Below, piece by piece: positions 1 to 9,935 of a stretch of 64,000 nt of DNA; position 1 is the first letter of the stretch, and the number at the start of each line of letters is the position of its first letter. Where the stretch lies: positions 1 to 64,000 of the forward strand of contig JAJXYF010000011.1 of NCBI GenBank assembly GCA_021780755.1. The letters are read 5' to 3'. This DNA comes from Deltaproteobacteria bacterium (GTDB taxonomy: Bacteria; Desulfobacterota; Binatia; Binatales; Binataceae). A program made the translations under genes and the position numbers. The notes under the pieces are model-generated. The model ran no database searches. It saw nothing but the letters and a program-made list of their open reading frames with translations, and was not told where the DNA came from.

Positions 1-49
1 TCACTACAACCGCGCTCCCAAGCCCATCAAGTGGACCTATCGTGACCCT

Positions 50-418
50 TCACACCGCATCAGCCTTAATACCAATTTCTCTGTTACAGGCCACTAGTGC
101 GCCATCTTCTACTAAGACGCGAAAGTAGAAGTCATGAAAGCGATCAAGAAACGCTCGCTTCTGCGCGTCCGTTCCGGTCGTTATGCCGTGCAGCACGGCT
201 GCCGAAAATCCCCACAGGCTCAGAATCGCTTTCTCCGCTTGGTTTGGCGTTCTGTTACCCAGATCGAATGGCCAACCCTCCAAACCGGAGAGATTGCGCT
301 CGATGGCAGCGCCCAATCCCCTTGTTGACGCTAGCTCTAGTAGCGTGTTTTCGCCTAGGATTCGATCAGCCGGTGCAGAATCAGGCTGTCGGAAAAAGCG
401 CCGAAACCAGCTAGGCAT
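50..418 (-). CDS. hypothetical protein
   Basis: A 122-aa soluble protein that I do not recognise. It starts at an ATG with a basic, aromatic N-terminus (MPSWFRRFF) and shows no signal peptide or membrane segment. The middle (EKAILSLWGFSAAVLHGI) looks like an amphipathic helix. The reverse frames of this stretch also carry ORFs, so the choice rests on its protein-like composition and full helix-like segments. The surrounding DNA is visibly more AT-rich than the rest of the window and no strong Shine-Dalgarno precedes the start, so this could be a laterally acquired or decaying gene. It lies at the window edge and its neighbours on that side are unknown. Confidence 0.45.
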   Translation of the reverse strand: MPSWFRRFFRQPDSAPADRILGENTLLELASTRGLGAAIERNLSGLEGWPFDLGNRTPNQAEKAILSLWGFSAAVLHGITTGTDAQKRAFLDRFHDFYFRVLVEDGALVACNREIGIKADAV

Positions 419-496
419 TCTCTACTTACTACCCCCTCATTCGACGACGTGACGCCGGAACATACGCTGGTGAAATTCAAGCCGGCCTGAAAATGA

Positions 497-527
497 GCGG
501 AGCCGCGCACGCCTGGCGCGGCTCCGC
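497..527 (-). terminator. Rho-independent terminator of the NIPSNAP-like gene
   Basis: A perfect 12-bp GC-rich stem (GCGGAGCCGCGC pairing with GCGCGGCTCCGC) with a 7-nt loop lies 24 bp beyond the stop of the minus-strand gene at 552-845. On the minus strand it is followed by TCATTTTC, a short T-rich tract. Confidence 0.7.
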
Positions 528-551
528 ACCCGATTATTCCGGGCGGATCGA

Positions 552-845
552 TCAGCCGATCGGCAACTTGGTCAGAATCGTGAGGACCTCGTCTTCAACG
601 ATGTCGTGGATGCGCGGGCCCCATTTCTGGAAATCAGGATCGGCGAGCAGCGCGGTGACCGCGTTGGCGTCGGGCACTTCCCACAGATCGACGACGGTGT
701 TCAGGCGGCCGACGAGTCCGCCGTAGCTGCCGAGCAGTTTCCATCCATGCTTTTTGTTGAGGATGGGAACGAGGTCGTTGAGCAGTGAGATGAAATCCTG
801 GAGTTTTCCGGGATGCAATTTGATCGATGCCTGCAGATACATCAT
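552..845 (-). CDS. NIPSNAP-like dimeric alpha/beta-barrel protein
   Basis: A 97-aa single-domain protein. The pattern of an N-terminal strand (YLQASIKLHPGK), a helix, a GSYGGLVGRLNTVVDLWEV segment and a second helix with a terminal strand matches the NIPSNAP/dimeric alpha-beta-barrel fold. Such small proteins are stand-alone domains of uncertain substrate, often near catabolic genes. The start is well supported: AAGGAG lies 8 bp before the first of two tandem ATGs. A terminator hairpin follows the stop. It is apparently monocistronic. The specific function is unknown. Confidence 0.75.
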   Translation of the reverse strand: MMYLQASIKLHPGKLQDFISLLNDLVPILNKKHGWKLLGSYGGLVGRLNTVVDLWEVPDANAVTALLADPDFQKWGPRIHDIVEDEVLTILTKLPIG

Positions 846-1000
846 GAGTAGTTCTCCTTCTATAGGGCTCGGATAACGCCGCAGGGGTGCAAAGTCAAGG
901 CGGGCCTTACCCGGCTATCGCCCGCATCCTATACGACCAATCGCTGAACGAACTCATCACCATGCCCTTTTGACAGGGCGAAGCCCGCATCTTTATAAAT

Positions 1001-1060
1001 GGGAAGTCTGAAACCTCATGAGGTTTCAGAACAACCAGGAAGTTTTGTGTTCTTCAACCA
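1001..1060. repeat. dispersed nested-palindrome repeat, copy 1
   Basis: The core 1007-1030 is a perfect 24-bp palindrome (TCTGAAACCTCA and its reverse complement). It is followed by AAGTTTTGTGTTCTTCAA, which matches the right arm of two other copies near 3.6 and 11.0 kb. The expected left outer arm is not recognisable here, so this copy looks partly decayed. It lies in the 261-bp gap between the NIPSNAP-like and DUF1614 genes, in which I see no gene. Confidence 0.75.
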
Positions 1061-1106
1061 CTGGTTTGCGCGGGCCGGGCCGGCCGATCACTGAAGCGGC
1101 GGCGGG

Positions 1107-1808
1107 TCACGCCAGCAGTACGGCGACGATGCCGGTCAGGAAAACGCCGTCGAAGGTGCCGGCGCCGCCGATCGATGCGACGGGCGCGCCGAGGTCGCCG
1201 AGCTTGCCGAGATTCATCAGATCGGCACCGATGAGAGTACCGAGGACTCCGCTGACATAGGCTACGGCATCGGTATGCGTATCCGCGCCGAACAGGGCGG
1301 TAAGGCCCACGGCGACCAGCGCCGCGACGATCGGCGGAATGAACATCGGAGTGGCGATGCCGACGCCGGGCACCGGTCGCGCGTAGCGATTGACGACGAA
1401 CGCGACGATCGCCACGCCGATGGCGGCGGGCAGAATCGCGGCCGGCTGGTAAATCAAGACGTACAGCGAGATCAGCACGGGGACGAGCGCGCCGCCGACA
1501 TTGATGGCGAGGATGGTGTCGGCGCCCGCATAGCGCATCGGAAGGCGATAACGGACGCCGAAGTGGTCAACGATCTCCTGCGGATGGATGGGGCCGCTCG
1601 CGATTTTCATCAGCGGAATATTTACGTAGCTGCCGACGAGGCTGGCGAAGAGCGCGAGGAACGCGGCCTCGGGCGGGAGTCCGATCATCAGAAAAGCGTG
1701 GCGGATGACGCCGATTTCGAGCAGCACGAAGAGGAAGGCGAGGATCAGGAAAAAGACGATCGCGTAGAGGACTATGAAGGGAGCAAAGAACATCGCGGTC
1801 GCCATCAT
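1107..1808 (-). CDS. DUF1614 family membrane protein
   Basis: A 233-aa polytopic membrane protein. An N-terminal hydrophobic stretch (about residues 5-32) is followed by a loop containing SYVNIPLMKI, then about five further hydrophobic segments and a Gly/Ala-rich C-terminus (GGAGTFDGVFLTGIVAVLLA). The conserved asparagine/proline loop and the acidic and glycine pattern in the second half are typical of DUF1614, an uncharacterised family of bacterial and archaeal inner-membrane proteins. No clear Shine-Dalgarno precedes the tandem ATG start, and Met6 is an alternative. It is transcribed divergently from pyrE across about 257 bp in which I see no further gene. Confidence 0.8.
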   Translation of the reverse strand: MMATAMFFAPFIVLYAIVFFLILAFLFVLLEIGVIRHAFLMIGLPPEAAFLALFASLVGSYVNIPLMKIASGPIHPQEIVDHFGVRYRLPMRYAGADTILAINVGGALVPVLISLYVLIYQPAAILPAAIGVAIVAFVVNRYARPVPGVGIATPMFIPPIVAALVAVGLTALFGADTHTDAVAYVSGVLGTLIGADLMNLGKLGDLGAPVASIGGAGTFDGVFLTGIVAVLLA

Positions 1809-2065
1809 AGCATCATGATTGACGCTCGCGATGCTCAGGTTGCACGGGAAAAAAGAGCGAGGCCGAAGCCCCTCCAGATGCGCGCGTTGGCGTTATCGAG
1901 GGGTCGCGAAAAGTTAACCGAGGGACGGCGTGCGATGACCGGCACTGTGATGCGTGCGGCTCCGGGTCGCGACGGTCGTGCGATGGAGTCGTCGAAGGGG
2001 CGAGACTCGCGGCACTTGTTCCGGCGGCGCGAGCAAGTAAGATTGCGCCGGGACGAAAAAAAATC

Positions 2066-2629
2066 ATGGATGCGACCGACCGAACTGAATTGCTGCGGCT
2101 GTTGGCCCGCGAATCGTATTTTGAGCGTGACCTGACGCTGGCCTCGGGGCGCGCGTCGAATTTTTATATCGACTGCAAGCGGACGCTCTACCTGCCGCGT
2201 GGGGCCCATCTGGCGGGAACCCTGATGCTCGAACTGGTGAGAGCCGAGCGAATCGAACAGATCGGCGGGATGGCCGCGGGCGCGCTGCCGGTGACTGACG
2301 CGATCGTGAATGCGGCGTTTGCGCGCGGCTACGACGTGACGGGCTTTTTCGTGCGCAAGGAGACCAAGGCGCATGGCCTGCAGCAGCAGATCGAGGGCGC
2401 GTTCAAAAAAGAGCGCGCGACGGCGGTGATCGACGATACGATCACGACCGGCGGATCGAGTCTGCAGGCGGTGGCGGCGATGCGCGCGGCGGGTGCGACG
2501 GTGCGCGTCGCGTTCGCGCTGGTCGAGCGCGGCGAAGGCGCGGCGGACGCGTTCGCGCGCGAGGGCCTGAAGTACGTTTATCTCTACACGGCGGAGGAAG
2601 TCCGCGCGGCGCGCGCCGCCGGCGGATGA
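2066..2629 (+). CDS. pyrE: orotate phosphoribosyltransferase
   Basis: Transfers phosphoribose from PRPP to orotate to give OMP, the fifth step of de novo pyrimidine synthesis, in the cytosol. The 187-aa length fits the family. The PRPP-binding signature is intact (AVIDDTITTGGSSLQAV, about residues 118-134), and an N-terminal orotate-site segment (SGRASNFYIDCKRTLY) precedes it. The KKERA stretch before the PRPP loop supplies the basic flexible-loop residues. The stop overlaps the aroE start by 4 bp (ATGA), implying translational coupling. The start is preceded only by an A-rich stretch rather than a strong Shine-Dalgarno. Confidence 0.95.
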   Translation: MDATDRTELLRLLARESYFERDLTLASGRASNFYIDCKRTLYLPRGAHLAGTLMLELVRAERIEQIGGMAAGALPVTDAIVNAAFARGYDVTGFFVRKETKAHGLQQQIEGAFKKERATAVIDDTITTGGSSLQAVAAMRAAGATVRVAFALVERGEGAADAFAREGLKYVYLYTAEEVRAARAAGG

Positions 2630-3528
2630 GCGCGATGGATGCCGCTCACGGTTTGAGCGGACGGACGCTGTTCACCGCGATCTTCGGCGATCCGGTAGTT
2701 CATTCGCTGTCGCCCGCGATGCATAACGCGGCCTACGCGGCGCTCGCGATCGAGCGGGCGTATGCGGCGTTCCAGGTGACGCCGGAGCGTCTGCGCGAGG
2801 CGATCCGCGCGATTCCGGCGATGGGAATTCTGGGCGTCAATTTGACCGTGCCGCATAAGGAGCGCGCGCTCAGGATGATGGCGTACTTGAGCGACGAGGC
2901 GCTGCTGTTGCGGGCGGTGAATTGCGTAATCAACCGCAACGGTGAGTTGCACGGCGACAACACCGACGCGCGCGGCATAGAGGCCGACCTGCGGGAAAAC
3001 CAGGTGACGATCGAAGGCGCGGTCGCGATCGTGATCGGGGCGGGCGGCGCCGCTTCCGCGGCGGTGCTCGCGATGCTGCGCCTCGGCGCGATGCGGATCG
3101 TGATCTGTAATCGCACGGTGGCGCGGGCCAACCGGCTTGCGCGCGGCTTTGCGCGATACCTGGGCGCACGCGGCGGCGGCCATCCGCGCCAGACGATCGA
3201 GACGCGCGGCCTGGACGCGTTGGTCAACGCGACGACGATGGGCGCGGCGGCGCTCGTAATCAACGCCACCCCGATGGGGCTCAAGACCGGCGGCTTCGCG
3301 CCGCTCAGCTATGCGGCAGCGCCGGCGACGTGCGTCTTTTACGACATGATCTACGCGCGTGAGGCGACGCCGTTTCTCGCGCCCGCGATCGCGCTCGGAC
3401 GACGCGCGATCGATGGCGCCGGCATGCTGCTCCATCAGGGGGAGCTGGCGTTCGAGCTATTCAATGGCGTCGCGCCGCCGGCCGGCGTGATGCGCGTGGC
3501 GTTGATGTCGGCGCTGGGCCGCGGATAA
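2626..3528 (+). CDS. aroE: shikimate dehydrogenase
   Basis: Reduces 3-dehydroshikimate to shikimate with NADPH in the chorismate pathway. The 300-aa protein has the expected order of motifs: a substrate site SLSPAMHNAAY near residue 26, NLTVPHKE with the catalytic lysine near residue 71, NTDARG with the catalytic aspartate near residue 108, the Rossmann loop IGAGGAASAA near residue 135, NATPMG, and the C-terminal GAGMLLHQGELAFELF. It overlaps pyrE by 4 bp and is probably co-translated with it. It is slightly longer than typical AroE because of inserts in the NADP domain (ARYLGARGGGHPRQ). It ends just before repeat copy 2. Confidence 0.93.
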   Translation: MSAMDAAHGLSGRTLFTAIFGDPVVHSLSPAMHNAAYAALAIERAYAAFQVTPERLREAIRAIPAMGILGVNLTVPHKERALRMMAYLSDEALLLRAVNCVINRNGELHGDNTDARGIEADLRENQVTIEGAVAIVIGAGGAASAAVLAMLRLGAMRIVICNRTVARANRLARGFARYLGARGGGHPRQTIETRGLDALVNATTMGAAALVINATPMGLKTGGFAPLSYAAAPATCVFYDMIYAREATPFLAPAIALGRRAIDGAGMLLHQGELAFELFNGVAPPAGVMRVALMSALGRG

Positions 3529-3537
3529 CGAGAGAGT

Positions 3538-3618
3538 GGTCAGGAACGCGGAACTTTTAGCTTCTTTCTGAAACCTCATGGAGGTTTCAGAAAACTATAA
3601 GTTTTGGGTTCCTCGACG
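3538..3618. repeat. dispersed nested-palindrome repeat, copy 2
   Basis: The inner stem TTTCTGAAACCTC / GAGGTTTCAGAAA (3565-3593) has a 3-nt loop. The outer arms are GTCAGGAACGCGGAACTT on the left and AAGTTTTGGGTTCCTCGAC on the right, which are imperfect reverse complements. The element sits between the convergent ends of aroE and dnaJ, so it may also act as a bidirectional terminator. Confidence 0.8.
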
Positions 3619-3653
3619 AATGGATTATGCGCCGATGAATTTCCGGCTCGGGG

Positions 3654-4784
3654 CTAGCCGAACATTTCCTTGAGCTTGTCAACAAAGCCCTTGGACAGCG
3701 GATGGTGGGTGTCTTCGCCAGAAACCTTGGCGAATTCCTCGAGCAGTTCGCGCTGGCGCGCGGTGAGGCGGCGTGGCGTTTCGACCACCACGCGGACCAA
3801 CTGGTCGCCGCGTCCGTAGCCGTGGAGATCGACGAAGCCCTTGGCCTTGAGGCGGATCACTTTGCCCGACTGGGTGCCGGGTGGGACCTTTAATTTGATC
3901 TTGCCTTCGAGGGTCGGAACCTCGATCTCGGCGCCGAGCGTGGCTTGCGGGAAGCTGACCGGGACCTCGATGACGACGTCGTTGTCCTGGCGGACGAAGA
4001 GCGCGTGCTCCTTGACGTGGACGACGACGTAGAGGTCGCCGCTGGGGCCGCCGCCGAAGCCGGCCTCGCCCTCGTTGCGCAATTTGAGGCGCGAGCCGTT
4101 GTCAACGCCGGGCGGAATCTTCACGGAGAGCGAGACGGCCTTGCGCACGCGGCCCTGACCCTGACATTTGGGGCAGGGGTCGGCGATTATCATGCCCTCG
4201 CCACGGCATTGTCCGCAGGTGGTGGAAATCGAGAAGAAGCCCTGTTGCGAGCGCACTTGTCCAGTGCCACGGCAATTGGGGCACGTGCGAGCGCCTTCAC
4301 CGCCGCCGCGGGCGCGGCTGCCGTTGCATGATTCGCACAGGGTAAGGCGCTGGAACTTAACGACTTTTTCGGTGCCGCTCGCGGCCTCCTCGAATTCGAC
4401 TTCGAGGTCGTAGCGGAGATCGTCGCCGCGCCGGCTGCGCGAGCGTGAACGTCCACGGCCGGTGCCGAAGAAATCACCGAAGATGTCGGAAAAGACTTCC
4501 TCGAAGCCTTGGGTAAAGTCGAAACCGCCGAAGCCGCCAGCGCCCTGGCCCTGGAAGGCGGCGTGTCCGAAGCGGTCGTACTGGGCGCGCTTTTCCTGAT
4601 CCGAGAGGACCTGGTAGGCCTCGTTGAGTTCTTTGAATTTTTCCTCAGCTTGTTTGTCGCCGGGGTTGCGGTCGGGATGGAACTGGATGGCGAAACGCCG
4701 ATACGCCTTTTTGAGGTCGTCTTCGTTGGCGCCGCGAGCGACGCCGAGCACCTCGTAGTAGTCGCGCTTTTTTTCAGGGGGCAT
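3654..4784 (-). CDS. dnaJ: chaperone protein DnaJ
   Basis: Hsp40 co-chaperone that delivers clients to DnaK and stimulates its ATPase. At 376 aa it is full length. It has an N-terminal J domain with the HPD motif ([10 protein letters not shown], about residue 37), a Gly/Phe-rich linker followed by an Arg/Ser-rich stretch ([10 protein letters not shown]), and four CxxCxG-type zinc-binding repeats ([31 protein letters not shown], about residues 150-210). The C-terminal substrate-binding and dimerisation domain follows. It is the last gene of the hrcA-lipoprotein-grpE-dnaK-dnaJ operon, separated from dnaK by a 153-bp gap that contains a stem-loop. Confidence 0.97.
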   Translation of the reverse strand: MPPEKKRDYYEVLGVARGANEDDLKKAYRRFAIQFHPDRNPGDKQAEEKFKELNEAYQVLSDQEKRAQYDRFGHAAFQGQGAGGFGGFDFTQGFEEVFSDIFGDFFGTGRGRSRSRSRRGDDLRYDLEVEFEEAASGTEKVVKFQRLTLCESCNGSRARGGGEGARTCPNCRGTGQVRSQQGFFSISTTCGQCRGEGMIIADPCPKCQGQGRVRKAVSLSVKIPPGVDNGSRLKLRNEGEAGFGGGPSGDLYVVVHVKEHALFVRQDNDVVIEVPVSFPQATLGAEIEVPTLEGKIKLKVPPGTQSGKVIRLKAKGFVDLHGYGRGDQLVRVVVETPRRLTARQRELLEEFAKVSGEDTHHPLSKGFVDKLKEMFG

Positions 4785-4860
4785 CGCGGAGCAATCTTAA
4801 TCCAGTTACGAGAGAGAAGTAAGGGTACGATTGAAAAAGCATCGGTCGGCGTAAATTACA

Positions 4861-4896
4861 CGCGACGCCCTTACCGGGTGGGATAAGGGCGTCGCG
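4861..4896 (-). terminator. stem-loop between dnaK and dnaJ (partial terminator or processing site)
   Basis: A perfect 13-bp stem (CGCGACGCCCTTA / TAAGGGCGTCGCG) with a 10-nt loop lies in the dnaK-dnaJ gap. On the minus strand it is followed by TGTAATTTACG, only weakly T-rich. Because dnaJ continues downstream, an attenuator or mRNA-stabilising element that lowers DnaJ relative to DnaK is more likely than full termination. That role is inferred. Confidence 0.6.
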
Positions 4897-4937
4897 GCGA
4901 ATCAGTTGCGGCTGGGCTTAAGGACACCGGCCGCAGT

Positions 4938-6872
<1,935 letters not shown>

Positions 6873-6910
6873 TTTTAAGGAAACCTCTCAGACAGATCGA
6901 TAATCACGTT

Positions 6911-7543
6911 TCAGCCGTTTTCAAGGCCGCCGTCGCCGGAATTATTGCCAGGCCTCGGCGCGCCGTGGCTCGACACCGAGACGCGCGCGGGGCGCAGCGT
7001 GCGGTCGCCGATCAGGTAGCCGCAGTGAAATTCGCTGACGACGGTATTGGGCGGATGCTCGCGGCTGTGCACATGATCGACCGCCTCGTGCAGTTGGGGG
7101 TCGAAGAGCTGGCCGATCGCGCTGACCTGCGTGACGCCGTGAGAGCGGAGGAAATCGAGCAGCGCCCGCAAGACCATCTCAACGCCTTCGACGATCGTCT
7201 GGCCGCCGCCGCTGCCGCCGCGGGCCGCGTCCACCGCGCGTTCAAGATTGTCAACGATAGGCAGCAGGTCGCGCAGAAAATTCTCGCGCTGGACGCGGAC
7301 GCTCTCCTCGCTCTGCTGGCGGATGCGTTTGCGGGCGTTCTCCGCGTCGGCCAGAACGCGCAGGTACTTGTCCTTCAGCTCGGCGAGTTCCTTGTCCTTG
7401 TCGGTCAATTGTTGCAGCAAACCATCGACCTCGGAAGTTCCGGCACCCGCCGTATCTTTGGGATTTTCAGTTCCCGACGGGTCGGCAAGGTCGGGCGAGA
7501 CGGCATCTTTATTGTCGTTATCCACTTCAGACCGCTTGAGCAT
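6911..7543 (-). CDS. grpE: nucleotide exchange factor GrpE
   Basis: Releases ADP from DnaK. The acidic, low-complexity N-terminus (SEVDNDNKDAVSPDLADPSG) is followed by a long coiled coil (QLTDKDKELAELKDKYLRVL ... NARKRI) and the beta-domain ending (GVTQVSAIGQLFDPQLHEAV, VVSEFHCGYLIGDRTLRPARV), as in all GrpE proteins. The ORF track begins at a GTG at 7558. I prefer the ATG at 7543, although neither start has a good Shine-Dalgarno and the GrpE N-terminus is not conserved. It lies between the small lipoprotein gene and dnaK in the heat-shock operon. Confidence 0.93.
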   Translation of the reverse strand: MLKRSEVDNDNKDAVSPDLADPSGTENPKDTAGAGTSEVDGLLQQLTDKDKELAELKDKYLRVLADAENARKRIRQQSEESVRVQRENFLRDLLPIVDNLERAVDAARGGSGGGQTIVEGVEMVLRALLDFLRSHGVTQVSAIGQLFDPQLHEAVDHVHSREHPPNTVVSEFHCGYLIGDRTLRPARVSVSSHGAPRPGNNSGDGGLENG

Positions 7544-7632
7544 GTTGCGAAGTTTCACCTGCCTGAAACCTAAGCACGATATGGGGCCGCGCCAAGAGCG
7601 GCGCCCGAACTTTTCGCGTCAGGGGGTTGGGG

Positions 7633-7986
7633 TTAATGATGACGGTGCGGTGGAGGCAGCGAAGAGCAAGCGAAGCTGTGGCCCTGGTTCGTATAGTGGC
7701 AGACGCCGGGAGCCACCTTGTAGGCGAGGAAAGTGTAAATGCTGGACTGCATCGAGTAGGCGCAGCTCAGTGTGCAGGTGCCGTTGGAGCAGCTATAGGA
7801 GCCTTCAGCGAATTGGACGGTCGCGTCGCGGTTGGAACTGTCGGACCAAGGGTAGGGCGGGTCGGCGGCCTTGAGGCGGAGGGTCTGCGGGCAATTGAGA
7901 ATGACGGCGCCGGCGGTGCCGCAGGCGGCGAGAATCGCGATGGCAGTCGCGAGTATGGCGGCGCAGATGAAAGCGGGTGGCTTCAT
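7633..7986 (-). CDS. small Cys-rich lipoprotein within the heat-shock operon
   Basis: A 117-aa predicted lipoprotein. The start is the internal ATG at 7986 because GGAGG lies just upstream. The signal peptide (MKPPAFICAAILATAIAI) ends in the lipobox LAAC. The mature part has several further cysteines in a pattern suggesting disulfides (SCSNGTCTLSC, GVCHYTNQGHSFACSS) and a His-rich C-terminus (PPPHRHH). I do not recognise a family. It sits between hrcA and grpE on the same strand, so it may be co-transcribed with the chaperone genes, which would make it an envelope protein under heat-shock control (inference). Confidence 0.7.
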   Translation of the reverse strand: MKPPAFICAAILATAIAILAACGTAGAVILNCPQTLRLKAADPPYPWSDSSNRDATVQFAEGSYSCSNGTCTLSCAYSMQSSIYTFLAYKVAPGVCHYTNQGHSFACSSLPPPHRHH

Positions 7987-8117
7987 GATGGGGCATTCCT
8001 CCGGGCGCCAGCATATACGGGCGCACGGCGGGATCAATCGGATGCGAGGTCCCGGGCGCGAGCGAATTAGCGATAAACGAAGTGAGAGGGCGGAACCGCG
8101 CGCGACCGCCGACGCGC

Positions 8118-9164
8118 TTAGTGTTCGAGGACGCGCGATAGCGCGCGGGCGGTATAGCTGACCAGCGGGATAACGCGGTCGTAGTCCATCCGGACGGGGC
8201 CGACCACGGCGAGGCTGCCGAGCGGTAGCGAGCCGCTGGCGTATGCGGCGGCGACTACGCTGAAGCCGGACAGGCGCGCGTCGAAATTCTCGGAGCCGAT
8301 CGAGATCATGGGGCCGGGATGGCTCAGGCTCTGCTCGAGCAATTCGAGCAGGGCGGTGCGGTCCTCGAGGGCGCGAAGCAGTTCGCGCAGGCGGTTGGGA
8401 TTGGCGAATTCGGGCTGATCGAGCGCCTTGCTGCTGCCGTCAACGTAAAGCTCGGCGGGTGTGGTGCCACGCGCGATGGTACCGCCGAGAATGAGCGCGG
8501 TATGCATGAAGCGGTCGTAGTTCGCGCGGTCCTCTTTGAGGCGCTCCTCGATCCATACGCGGGCCTGATCGAGCGTGCGGCCGCGTAGCGATTCGTTGAG
8601 ATAGCCGGCCATCCGATCGAGTTCGGTCTGGGTGTGATCAGCGTCGGTCTGGACGAAGCGGTTCTGGATGCCGCCGGCAATCGCGACAAAAACCGCCAGC
8701 ACCTCGCGCTCGCGCAGGCGGACGAACTGGACGCGTTCGAGGACGACGGCTTCGAGCCGCGGGGCCATCACGAGCGCGGCTTGCCCGGTCATCAGGGTGA
8801 GCAGGCGGGAGGTATCGCGGATAATTTCGTGAATATCGCCGGTGGGCGCTGAGTAGTGCAGCTCGATTTGGGAGCGATCCTCGAAGCCGATGGGCGGCTG
8901 CGGCATCAGATGATCGACGTAGTAACGAAATGCCTTGTCAGTCGGAATACGGCCGGCGGAGGTATGCGGTTGCACGAGATAGCCGGCGTCTTCGAGATCG
9001 GCCATCAGGTTGCGAACCATCGCGGCGCGCACGCCGAGTTGATGTCGAGCGACGAGTTGCTGCGAGCCGACGGGTTCGGCCGTAGTGATGAATTCCTGCA
9101 CGGCCGCGAGCAGCAGAGTGTGCTGACGGCGCGTGCGTTCTCCATGTGAGTCGCCGCTTTGCAT
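8118..9164 (-). CDS. hrcA: heat-inducible transcription repressor HrcA
   Basis: Repressor of class I heat-shock operons that normally binds CIRCE elements and needs GroEL for activity. The 348-aa protein starts with a winged-helix domain (LLLAAVQEFITTAEPVGSQQ, then RNLMADLEDAGYLVQPHTSA). GRIPTDKAFRYYVDHLM and the GAF-like and dimerisation regions follow, ending with the conserved SIGSENF and LGSLAVVGPVRMDYDRVI segments. It is the first gene of the minus-strand operon hrcA - lipoprotein - grpE - dnaK - dnaJ. I find no recognisable CIRCE inverted repeat upstream. Confidence 0.95.
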   Translation of the reverse strand: MQSGDSHGERTRRQHTLLLAAVQEFITTAEPVGSQQLVARHQLGVRAAMVRNLMADLEDAGYLVQPHTSAGRIPTDKAFRYYVDHLMPQPPIGFEDRSQIELHYSAPTGDIHEIIRDTSRLLTLMTGQAALVMAPRLEAVVLERVQFVRLREREVLAVFVAIAGGIQNRFVQTDADHTQTELDRMAGYLNESLRGRTLDQARVWIEERLKEDRANYDRFMHTALILGGTIARGTTPAELYVDGSSKALDQPEFANPNRLRELLRALEDRTALLELLEQSLSHPGPMISIGSENFDARLSGFSVVAAAYASGSLPLGSLAVVGPVRMDYDRVIPLVSYTARALSRVLEH

Positions 9165-9312
9165 AACGGGGAGCAGACGGGGAATCGCGGGCGGCGTCCG
9201 TGGCTATCCAGGACAGGCGGAAACAGCCAAACGCGTTCCCGAACTGACACCTGTTACAATCTTGTTACGTCGGCGGTCGCCGCACAAGCGCCGCGGCGCG
9301 GATCCATTGGGG

Positions 9313-9909
9313 TCAGCGCTTGCGCATCACAAATTGCGAACGGCGCTTGAAAATGCGACGAGCGCGGCCGGTCGCCATGAACTCATCAACGGCACGGGTG
9401 ACGCCGTCGTTCCAGAAGCCCGCATGATGGTAGTCGTCGCAAACGATGAAGCCGCCGGGCTTGAGCTTGCGGAAGTAGAGTTCGAGGTCCTGGCGGACGA
9501 ATTCGTAGCTGTGATTGCCGTCGATATAGACCCAATCGAAAAAATTGTCGGGAAATTCGGCGCCGGCAACTTCCGAATTCGCTCGATGCAGGATGACGCT
9601 GCCGCCTGCGATATCGCTGGAGAAGCGATCGCGAACGAGGTCGAAGCGGCCGGCCGAGTCGAGCTTGCGGGCGGATTCGAGCGCGACCTCGCGCTGGCGA
9701 TACTCGCCACTTTCGACTGTCCACGGATCGATCAGATGAAGCTCGCGAGGGCGATTGACGGCGAGGATTTTTTCGGAGAAATCGCCGAGGTCAACGCCGA
9801 TTTCGGCGACCACGCCATGGCGCGGCATCCGACGCACGATGAACTCGCGGACCTCGTCGCGGTCGGGGCGTCGCGCGGCAAAGCGCCATCTCCATAATAC
9901 CGGATGCAT
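9313..9909 (-). CDS. class I SAM-dependent methyltransferase
   Basis: About 198 aa with a Rossmann-type methyltransferase core: a glycine-rich motif I (VVAEIGVDLGDFSEKIL), an acidic residue after strand 2 (LHLIDPW), the strand-4 motif FDWVYIDGNHSYEFV, and KPGGFIVCDDYHHAGFWNDGV. The YIDGNHSYE motif is typical of the Methyltransf_24 group. Its targets are often sugars or small molecules in surface biosynthesis, and the substrate here is unknown. The ORF track begins at a TTG (9939) that overlaps the upstream stop. I chose the ATG at 9909, but the coupled TTG start is possible. It lies downstream of the secreted protein gene at 9936-10886. Confidence 0.8.
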   Translation of the reverse strand: MHPVLWRWRFAARRPDRDEVREFIVRRMPRHGVVAEIGVDLGDFSEKILAVNRPRELHLIDPWTVESGEYRQREVALESARKLDSAGRFDLVRDRFSSDIAGGSVILHRANSEVAGAEFPDNFFDWVYIDGNHSYEFVRQDLELYFRKLKPGGFIVCDDYHHAGFWNDGVTRAVDEFMATGRARRIFKRRSQFVMRKR

Positions 9910-9935
9910 CGCAAAAGACTGTGCCGACGCGAGTC

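Noticed and set aside
1275-2135. 286-aa plus-strand ORF
   Set aside because: Overlaps the DUF1614 gene antisense and runs into pyrE out of frame; Arg/Asp/Glu-rich shadow.
7550-7567. GTTTCA-N6-TGAAAC dyad at the grpE start
   Set aside because: Only 6-bp arms and no outer arms, so it is not a fourth copy of the dispersed repeat; probably chance.
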